A stretch of 64,000 nt of DNA from Streptomyces sp. TLI_053 (GTDB taxonomy: Bacteria > Actinomycetota > Actinomycetes > Streptomycetales > Streptomycetaceae): contig NZ_LT629775.1 of assembly GCF_900105395.1 (NCBI RefSeq), positions 2,622,501 to 2,686,500 on the forward strand. The letters run 5' to 3'. Below the pieces are notes generated by a model, which had not been told where the DNA came from, ran no database searches, and saw only the letters and a program-made list of their open reading frames with translations. Shown piece by piece: positions 17,755-24,614 of the stretch (its first letter is position 1; every line of letters begins with the position of its first letter). Position numbers and translations under genes: made by a program.

Positions 17755-18888
17755 ATGACCCCACCCCTGCGCGTCCTCGTCCACGGCGGCGGCATAGGCG
17801 GCCTGACCGCAGCCACCGCCCTCGCCCGCCGCGGCCACCGGGTCGACGTCGTCGAGCTGCGCGACGCCCTGGAGGCCCTGGGCGTCGGCATCATCCAGCC
17901 GTCCAACGCGCTGCACGTGATGCGCGGGATCGGTGTGCTGGAGCAGTGCCTGGCGGCCGGGTTCGAGTGGGAGGTGCTCACCATCTGCGACCCGGCCGGC
18001 GGCATCCTGGCGAAGATCCCGCAGCCGCGGATGGACGGCGCGCCGTCCAACAACGGCATCCCCCGCCCCGCGCTGGCCCGGGTGCTGGGCGAGGCGGCCA
18101 CCGCCGCCGGGGCGACCCTGCGGTTCGGCACCACGATCACCGAACTCGCCGACGAGGGCGAGGAGGTGGCGGTCACCCTGAGCGACGGCAGCAGCGGACG
18201 CTACGACCTGGTGGTCGGCTTCGACGGCATCGGCTCGCCGCTGCGCAAGCGGCTCTACGGCGAGAAGTACGCGCCCGAGTACACCGGCTTCGCCAACTGG
18301 CGGGTCACCCTGCCGCGTTCGCCCGAGGTGCAGGGCGTGGTGATGTCCACCGGCAACCTGAAGGCCAAGGCGCTGCTCACCCCGATCAGCGAGGACCTGA
18401 TGTACCTGGGCTCGGTGTTCGCCGAGGCCGAGGACTTCCGGCCGGACCCGGAGAACGCCCACGAGCAGCTGCGCGAGCGGCTGGCCGGCTTCGGCGGGCC
18501 GATCGCCGAGGCGCTGGCGCAGGTGACCGACCCGGCCGCGGTGGTCTACTCGCGGATCTCGCAGGTCACCGTCGAGGAGCCGTGGCACGTCGGCCGGGTG
18601 GTCCTGGCCGGCGACGCGGCGCACGCCTCCACCCCGCACCTGGCCCAGGGCGCGGCGATGGCGGTCGAGGACGCGCTGGTCCTCGCCGAGAGCCTGGACG
18701 CGGCGGAGACGGTCCCCGCCGCGCTCGCCGCCTGGGAGGAGCGCCGCCGCCCGCGCGCCATGTGGGTGCAGGCGCTGTCCCGCGCGATCCTCAAGCAGGA
18801 GACCGGCACGCCGACCACGCCGGAGGAGGACGAGCTGCTGAAGGTCGGCATCCCGGGTGCGGCGCACTTCCTGGTGAAGCCGTACTGA
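17755..18888 (+). CDS. FAD-dependent monooxygenase (PHBH-like)
   Basis: Flavoprotein monooxygenase of 377 aa (FAD_binding_3 family). The Rossmann fingerprint VHGGGIGGLTAATALARRGH is at residues 9-28, the DG-type motif is LVVGFDGIGSPLRKRL, and the second FAD motif is RVVLAGDAAHASTPHLAQGA. It should hydroxylate an aromatic or similar small molecule using NAD(P)H and oxygen. It begins 44 bp after cvnD on the same strand, so it may be the effector gene of this conservon, a place often held by a P450. Its last codons enter a run of 10-bp tandem repeats. Confidence 0.88.
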   Translation: MTPPLRVLVHGGGIGGLTAATALARRGHRVDVVELRDALEALGVGIIQPSNALHVMRGIGVLEQCLAAGFEWEVLTICDPAGGILAKIPQPRMDGAPSNNGIPRPALARVLGEAATAAGATLRFGTTITELADEGEEVAVTLSDGSSGRYDLVVGFDGIGSPLRKRLYGEKYAPEYTGFANWRVTLPRSPEVQGVVMSTGNLKAKALLTPISEDLMYLGSVFAEAEDFRPDPENAHEQLRERLAGFGGPIAEALAQVTDPAAVVYSRISQVTVEEPWHVGRVVLAGDAAHASTPHLAQGAAMAVEDALVLAESLDAAETVPAALAAWEERRRPRAMWVQALSRAILKQETGTPTTPEEDELLKVGIPGAAHFLVKPY

Positions 18889-18960
18889 GCCGTACTGAGC
18901 CGTACTGACTCGTACTCAGCCGTAATGAGCCGTGGTGAGCCGTACCGAGCCGGACCGACG
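18881..18960. repeat. 10-bp tandem repeat over a stop codon
   Basis: Eight successive decamers derived from CGTACTGAGC begin inside the last codons of the monooxygenase gene and decay downstream (two exact copies, then one to four changes each). The TGA stop is part of the unit. The run suggests slippage duplication at a gene end, as at 11873-11923. Confidence 0.85.
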
Positions 18961-19030
18961 GGCCGGCTCTCCGACGGTCGGACGGCCGCCGGTCGACAGC
19001 CTTCGGGCATCGGCCGGCGGCCACCCGGCG

Positions 19031-19804
19031 TCAGTCGGCGGCCACCGCGCCGGTGATCGTGTGCCGGCGGGACCAGACCGCCGCCGAGACCCGGGCCACC
19101 AGCCGCGCCGCCGGATCGTCCTCCGCGCCGTCCGCGCCGGAGGCCAGCGGGCCGGTGTAGCAGACCGCCAGCAGGTAGGGCGGGCAGTCCCCGGGCCGCA
19201 CCAGGCCCACGCAGTGCCGGGCACCGGGGATCCAGCCGTTCTTGAACGCCACCGGCGTCCCCGGCGGCAGTCCGGCGGCGAGGTCGACCCGGAACGCGTT
19301 GCGCTCCAGCAGCGCGAGCAACTCCGGTTCCCCGGCCAGGGACTGGAGCAGCCGGACCAGGTCGCGGGCCGTCACCCGGTTGTGCAGACCGGCGTCCCGC
19401 GCCGGGTAGTCCTCGATCCCGCGCGGACTGCCGCTCCGGGTGGCGCCCGCGTGCCGCCAGACCTCCGCGACGGCCTCGTGGCCGGCCCGGGCGAGGCAGA
19501 GGTTGGTGGCGAGGTTGGACGAGTGGGTGATCATCCGCTCGGCGAGCAGGCCCAGTGGGGCGGTGCCGCCGAGCAGGCCCCAGGGGACGGGGTCGCTGTC
19601 CCGGTCCGGGTCGTTGGCGAACCGCCCGCCCGCCCGCGACGCGAAGGAGTTCACCACCGGCACGGCCTCGTCGGGGTCGGCCCCGGCGCGGTGCAGGGCG
19701 GCCAGGACGGCGACCTTCATCGTGCTCGCGGCCTCGTGCGGCTCGTCCCCGCCCCGCTCGAACACCGGTTCCCCGCCCCAGGGGGCGACCACTACCGACA
19801 GCAT
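19031..19804 (-). CDS. SxxK serine hydrolase (class A beta-lactamase-like)
   Basis: Protein of 257 aa with penicillin-recognising hydrolase motifs: STMK (S27-K30) as nucleophile tetrad, SSN in ITHSSNLATNL in place of SDN, and KNG in VAFKNGW in place of KTG. No signal peptide is visible from the chosen ATG 19804, unlike true secreted beta-lactamases, so an intracellular esterase or peptidase role is more likely. It is the last gene on the minus strand after the tRNA-dependent transferase (141 bp gap) and may be a tailoring or self-protection enzyme of that pathway. Antibiotic resistance is not claimed. Confidence 0.75.
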   Translation of the reverse strand: MLSVVVAPWGGEPVFERGGDEPHEAASTMKVAVLAALHRAGADPDEAVPVVNSFASRAGGRFANDPDRDSDPVPWGLLGGTAPLGLLAERMITHSSNLATNLCLARAGHEAVAEVWRHAGATRSGSPRGIEDYPARDAGLHNRVTARDLVRLLQSLAGEPELLALLERNAFRVDLAAGLPPGTPVAFKNGWIPGARHCVGLVRPGDCPPYLLAVCYTGPLASGADGAEDDPAARLVARVSAAVWSRRHTITGAVAAD

Positions 19805-19945
19805 GCCCGCCACCGTGCCCACCGGTCCCCGCCCCGAAACCGGTCGGCCGGACGCGCGGACCACCGCTCACCGACACCGAGGCCGACACCTGCACCTGCA
19901 CCTGCACCGCCCGCCGTGGCCGCCCGCGCACCGCGCAGCGACGCG

Positions 19946-20809
19946 TCAGCCGCCACCGGCGCTCGCGGCGGGCCCGTGGCCGCGCCCGTGCCGGTGCCCG
20001 GGCGGCCACGGCGGGCGGGGCTGCGCGGGGGCCAGCCGGACGGCCGGGAGCCGGGCGGTGTCCAGCGGCGCCACCGGGCCGGTCCCGGCGGCGAGCGCGG
20101 CGAGGTAGCGCTCCCGGGGCTGCGGCGCGGCGCCGAGGGAGCGCACGTGCGGGGAGTCCCACTGGGCGTCCAGCAGGAGCCCCCCGGCGGCGGCGAAGCG
20201 GGCGGCGAGGTCGGCGACCGCCACCCGGGCGGCGTCCGGGCGGCGGTGGAACATCGAGTCCAGGCTGAGCACCGGCCCGGCCGCGACCCCGAACACCCCT
20301 CCGACCAGCTCCCCCTCCTCCCACACCTCGACGCTGTGGGCCGCTCCCAGCCGGTGCAGCGCGGTGAGCGCCTCCCGCAGGTCCCGGGTGAGCCACGGGG
20401 GTTCGCGGCCCTCGGCGCACGCCGCGAGCACCTGCTCGAAGGCGGCGTCGGCGGTGGTCGACCAGTCCAGCCGGTTGCGCAGCAGGCGGGAGAGCTTGCG
20501 GCCGAGGCGCACGCCGTCGGGGGCGAGGACGGGGCGGGGATCGGGCGACCACCAGGCGAGCGCGTACGGGTCGGCGTCCGCGGCCCCCGGCAGCAGGACG
20601 ATCCGGCCGGCCTCCACCGCCTCCTCGTGGCGGGCCTCGTTGAAGGCGCTCGCGTAGTCGTCGGCGGCCGGGAGCGGGAACAGCCCGTGCCGGTAGGCGG
20701 CGAGCAGGGTGCCCGGCGCGAGGTCGCCGCCGAACGCCGCCGGTCCGTCGGCGGGGGCGCGGGCGACGTCCACCGCCGCGAAGAGCTCCTCGGGGGTGGT
20801 GGCGGTCAT
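19946..20809 (-). CDS. Leucyl/phenylalanyl-tRNA-protein transferase homologue
   Basis: Protein of 287 aa with the L/F-transferase fold. Motifs: FGGDLAPGTLLAAYRHGLFP, AWWSPDPRPVL, HSVEVWEEGELVGGVFG, LDSMFHRRP, LLLDAQWDSPHVRSLGA. Canonical enzymes transfer Leu/Phe/Met from aminoacyl-tRNA to proteins starting with Arg or Lys. Here the gene overlaps the NRPS stop by ATGA, so it probably forms a peptide bond on the carrier-bound amino acid. The usual GESMF is LDSMF, replacing the conserved Glu by Asp, while the D-x-Q pair (LDAQ) is kept. A disordered Pro/His/Arg tail of about 25 residues is added at the C-terminus. Confidence 0.9.
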   Translation of the reverse strand: MTATTPEELFAAVDVARAPADGPAAFGGDLAPGTLLAAYRHGLFPLPAADDYASAFNEARHEEAVEAGRIVLLPGAADADPYALAWWSPDPRPVLAPDGVRLGRKLSRLLRNRLDWSTTADAAFEQVLAACAEGREPPWLTRDLREALTALHRLGAAHSVEVWEEGELVGGVFGVAAGPVLSLDSMFHRRPDAARVAVADLAARFAAAGGLLLDAQWDSPHVRSLGAAPQPRERYLAALAAGTGPVAPLDTARLPAVRLAPAQPRPPWPPGHRHGRGHGPAASAGGG

Positions 20810-23800
20810 CGCACCGCCCGGAGCGGCGAGGTGCCGAGCGGCGGGGAGAGGAAGCCCTCCGCCGTCAGCCGGTCGAGGTAGAAGTCCAGCAGTCCGCCGT
20901 CGACGGCGGGCAGCACCACGCCGCTGCCGGCCAGGGCGTGTTCGGTGTTGGCCCGGTCGAAGCGCGGGAAGGTGGGGCGGAAGTACATCTCGCTGATGGA
21001 CAGTCCGGTGCCGGGCACGCGGTCGACGAAGAGCGGTACGAACGGCGTCATCGGGTGGGTGGGGTGCCCGGCGGCGAACCGGACCAGGCCCTGCACCCAC
21101 TGCTCGTACGGGACCTCCTCGACGGGGTGGCCCCGGGCGCGCAGCCGTTCGGCGAGTTCGGGGAGCCCGGCCGGTGCGGGCGAGGTCAGGTGGTAGACCT
21201 CGCCGATGGCGGGTGCGTGGGTGACGATGTGGCAGATCGCGCGGCTGAACCGGTCGGCCGGGACGAAGTCCAGGGGCAGCCGGACGTCCGGGCAACTCCC
21301 GCTCTCAGCCATGTACTTGATCAGCGCGCACATCTCGGTGCCGGTGTTCATCACGCCGGTGCGGAGGTCGCCGGTGACGTCGTTGGTGCGCAGCACGGTG
21401 ACCGGCAGCCCGGCCTCGGCGGCGTGGTGGAGGAGCTGTTCGGCGACGAACTTGCTCTCGACGTAGCCGACGGCGAGCCGGTCGGCGTGGTCGAGCGGGG
21501 TGCGTTCGGTGACCTCGGCGATGCCCGCCGCGCCGAAGCCCGCCACCACCGCGAGGGTGGACAGGTAGTGGACGGGGATGCCGCGCGAGTGCCCGGCGAG
21601 CCGGACGATCTCGCGGGTGCCGTCGACGTTGGCGCCGCGCAGCTGGTGGTAGGGGTAGATGAAGTTCACCAGGCCGCCGAGGTGGTGGATCGCGTCCAGG
21701 GTGTTGGCGAGGTGTTCGAAGCGCTGCTGGGTGAGGCCGAGCAGGGGTTCGGCGAGGTCGCCGACGAGCGGGACGACGCGGCGGTCGGCGAGGTCCTGGC
21801 GGAGGAAGCGCTGCTGGGCGGCGCGGAGGCGTTCCAGGGCGTGTTCCTCGTCGGGGGCGCGGACCAGGCAGTGGATGCGGGCGTCGGTGGTGTGCAGCAG
21901 GGCGTCGAGCAGGTGGGCGCCGCAGAAGCCGGTGGCGCCGGTGAGCAGGATCTCGGTGGGTTCGGCGCGGGAGGGCGCGGGGCTCCAGGACTGCCGGACG
22001 GGTGTGTCCAGGCGGGCCTCGGCGGCCCAGTCGACGGCGGTCTCGCCGCTGCCGTCGACCGGGGCGCCACCGTGCCCGCCGTCGTGGTCGTGGCCGCTGC
22101 CCGCGGTGCCGCCGTCCGCGGTGCCCTCGGCCCGGGCCGGGCCGCCGGTGCGGGCGGCGAGGGTGTCGGCGGCGAAGGCCCTCAGGGTGGCGTCGCGCAG
22201 CAGCGAGCGGGTGAGGAAGCGGATCCGGGTGACGTCGATGCCGAACATGATCCGGGCACGGGCGAGCATCTCCATCGCGAGCAGGGAGTTGCCGCCGAGG
22301 TCGAAGAAGTCGTCCTCGGGTCCGACCTGCTCGACGCCGAGGAGCTCGGACCACAGCTGGGCGACGCCCGCCTCGACGGCGGAGGCGGTGCCCCCGGCCG
22401 GGGCCGAGCCGTTCGGGGAGGCGGGGCCCGCCCCGGCCCCGGCCGCCGCTCCGGCCCCGGCCCCCGCTCCGGCCCGGCGGGCGCCGGCCGGGTCGCCTCG
22501 CCCGGCCGCGTCCCGTCCGTCCCGTCCGTCCCGGCCGCCCCGGCCGTCCCGCCGCTGCAACTGGGGGACGGCGTCGGGCAGTCGGCGGCGGTCGATCTTC
22601 CCGGCCGCGGTGAGCGGCATGCTGTCGAGCAGCACGAAGTCCGCCGGGACCATGAAGTCCGGCAGCCGTTCGGCCAGGTAGGAGCGGATCCGCCCGCGCC
22701 GGGCGTGCGGTCCGGAGGCTGCACGCGCGGTGAGCGTGTAGTAGGCGATGAGGACGCGGCTGCCGTCGGCGCTGCCCTCGGCGGCGACCCGGGCCTGCCG
22801 GACGTCGGGGTGGGCGGCGAGCACGGACTCGACCTCGGCGGGGTCGACCCGGTGGCCGCGGACCTTCAGCTGGTCGTCGAAGCGGCCGAGGATCTCCAGG
22901 TTGCCGTCCGCCCGCCAGCGGCCGGCGTCGCCGGTGCGGTACATGCGCTCTCCGGGCTCCGGCGCGTACGGGTCGGGCAGGAACGTCTCCGCGGTCAGCC
23001 CGGGCGCCCGCCAGTAGCCCCGGGCGAGGCCCGGGCCGCCGAGGTGGATCTCGCCCTTCTCGCCGGGCGGCACCGGGCTGAGCCGGGCGTCCAGCAGGTG
23101 CAGCCGCACCCCGGGCAGCGGCCGCCCGATCGGGACCGGCGCGGCGGACGGATGGCCGGGACCGGCGTGCTGCGTCCCGGGCTCCAGCACCTCCGCCGTG
23201 AGCTCGCAGAGCGTGGAGGTCACGGCGGCCTCGGTCACCCCGTAGGCGTTGACCAGCCGGACCCCCGGCAGCCGCTCCAGACAGGCCCGGCAGTCGTCGG
23301 CGTGCACGGTGTCGCCGCCCACGATGATCAGTCGCAGGCCCTCCGGCGCGGGACCGCCCGGCGGGAACAGGCCGAGCAGGTGGTGCCAGTACGCGGGCGT
23401 GAGGTCGGCGACGGTCAGCCGCAGCTCGCGCATCCGGTGCGCCAGCTCGGTGGGCGCCCAGGTACGGGCGCCGCCGAGCACCAGGGTGGCCCCCGCGGCC
23501 AGCGTCGCGAAGACCTGTTCCAGCGAGGTGTCGAAACCGAGTGCGGCCAGTTGGAGCACGCGGTCGCGCGGAGTGAGCCCGTAGGCGTGGACCACCCGGC
23601 CCAGGGTGAAGACCAGCGCCCGATGGGTGACCGGCACGCCCTTCGGGGTGCCGGTGGTCCCCGAGGTGTAGATCAGGTAGGCGAGGTCGTCCGGCCCGGC
23701 CGGGTCCTCGCCCGGGTCGAGGCCCCCGCGCCCGCCCGCGTCGAGACCCTCGCCCGTTCCGCCGTCCGGCGTCACCGTCCGCACCCCCGGGAAGGGGCGC

Positions 23801-24423
23801 CCGTCCGCCGAGACCACCACGTCCGCCCCGCAGTCCTCGACCAGCCGGGCCAGCCGCCGCCGCGGGTGCGCCGGGTCCAGCGGCAGGAACGCGCCGCCCG
23901 CCTTGAGCACGCCGAGCAGGGCGGTCACCAGGTCCGCGCCGCGTTCCAGGCAGACCGGGACGACCCGTTCCGGGCCGACGCCCAGGCCGCGCAGCACGCC
24001 CGCCAGCCGGTCACTGCGGGTGTCCAGGTCACGGTAGGTGAGCGTCTCCTCGTCGGTGACCACCGCGACGGCGTCCGGGGCGTCCGCCGCCCGGGCCCGG
24101 ACGAGTCCGTGCACGGTGCCCTCGGGGCCCGTCCCACCGGCGTCACCGGCGTCACCGGCGTCACCGGCGTCGCGACCGCGGCGGCCGACGGCGCTCCCGG
24201 GGCCGCCCGGGCCCGTGCCGAGCCCCGGCGCACGCCACTCGCGATCGACGTACCGGCGGCACTCCTCGCGCCCGGCGGGCCCGAAGACCGTCCGCCAACC
24301 GCTCGGAACCGTGAAGTCCCCAGGCCAGATCGTATACTGACCGTCCTCGTTGACCAGCACGGCGTGACGTCCGGAGCCCACTCCGGCACGTACACCCCGT
24401 GCGCTGTCCGCTGCTTCATCCAC
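20806..24423 (-). CDS. NRPS: MbtH - adenylation - carrier - thioester reductase
   Basis: Single-module synthetase of about 1205 aa with no condensation domain. Order: MbtH-like domain (NEDGQYTIWPGDFTVPSGW, about 25-70); adenylation domain (YIYTSGTTG-type LIYTSGTTGTPKG, NAYGVTEAAV, GEIHLGG, YRTGD, GKIDRR); carrier protein (DLGGNSLLAMEML, phosphopantetheine Ser); reductase with TGATGFCGAHLL and YVESK, which releases a thioester as aldehyde or alcohol. Specificity residues read by eye: D-T-E-D-I-V-A-V-T-K; acidic E239/D278 suggest a basic residue. The GTG at 24423 with GAGGTC upstream fits a TATAGT promoter better than GTG 24486. It is coupled to the transferase gene. Confidence 0.9.
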   Translation of the reverse strand: MDEAADSARGVRAGVGSGRHAVLVNEDGQYTIWPGDFTVPSGWRTVFGPAGREECRRYVDREWRAPGLGTGPGGPGSAVGRRGRDAGDAGDAGDAGGTGPEGTVHGLVRARAADAPDAVAVVTDEETLTYRDLDTRSDRLAGVLRGLGVGPERVVPVCLERGADLVTALLGVLKAGGAFLPLDPAHPRRRLARLVEDCGADVVVSADGRPFPGVRTVTPDGGTGEGLDAGGRGGLDPGEDPAGPDDLAYLIYTSGTTGTPKGVPVTHRALVFTLGRVVHAYGLTPRDRVLQLAALGFDTSLEQVFATLAAGATLVLGGARTWAPTELAHRMRELRLTVADLTPAYWHHLLGLFPPGGPAPEGLRLIIVGGDTVHADDCRACLERLPGVRLVNAYGVTEAAVTSTLCELTAEVLEPGTQHAGPGHPSAAPVPIGRPLPGVRLHLLDARLSPVPPGEKGEIHLGGPGLARGYWRAPGLTAETFLPDPYAPEPGERMYRTGDAGRWRADGNLEILGRFDDQLKVRGHRVDPAEVESVLAAHPDVRQARVAAEGSADGSRVLIAYYTLTARAASGPHARRGRIRSYLAERLPDFMVPADFVLLDSMPLTAAGKIDRRRLPDAVPQLQRRDGRGGRDGRDGRDAAGRGDPAGARRAGAGAGAGAAAGAGAGPASPNGSAPAGGTASAVEAGVAQLWSELLGVEQVGPEDDFFDLGGNSLLAMEMLARARIMFGIDVTRIRFLTRSLLRDATLRAFAADTLAARTGGPARAEGTADGGTAGSGHDHDGGHGGAPVDGSGETAVDWAAEARLDTPVRQSWSPAPSRAEPTEILLTGATGFCGAHLLDALLHTTDARIHCLVRAPDEEHALERLRAAQQRFLRQDLADRRVVPLVGDLAEPLLGLTQQRFEHLANTLDAIHHLGGLVNFIYPYHQLRGANVDGTREIVRLAGHSRGIPVHYLSTLAVVAGFGAAGIAEVTERTPLDHADRLAVGYVESKFVAEQLLHHAAEAGLPVTVLRTNDVTGDLRTGVMNTGTEMCALIKYMAESGSCPDVRLPLDFVPADRFSRAICHIVTHAPAIGEVYHLTSPAPAGLPELAERLRARGHPVEEVPYEQWVQGLVRFAAGHPTHPMTPFVPLFVDRVPGTGLSISEMYFRPTFPRFDRANTEHALAGSGVVLPAVDGGLLDFYLDRLTAEGFLSPPLGTSPLRAVR

Positions 24424-24475
24424 CGGCTTGACCTCGTGCTGTAGCGGCAGAATGCTGGGAGGTGCGACATTTCCG

Positions 24476-24510
24476 ACTATACGCACTCAAGGCCCATTTC
24501 GAACGTTCGA
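24476..24510 (-). promoter_or_regulatory. Putative NRPS promoter with palindrome
   Basis: On the minus strand TATAGT (24481-24476) is a good -10 box and TTCGAA lies 16 bp upstream as -35. The perfect 12-bp palindrome TCGAACGTTCGA (24499-24510) overlaps the -35 and may be an operator. Transcription would start near 24469. Confidence 0.45.
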
Positions 24511-24614
24511 CCGGACCACCCCGGTCCGGCCCGGACGCTCGCGAGCCCCTGCCCGGAAATCCCACCACCCGTCACCTCGGGAGGACGGGGTGATGTCGCG
24601 GAGGAGGTAGCTCG

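Noticed and set aside
19031..19804. Beta-lactam resistance gene
   Set aside because: No signal peptide, and SSN/KNG replace SDN/KTG; called only as an SxxK hydrolase.
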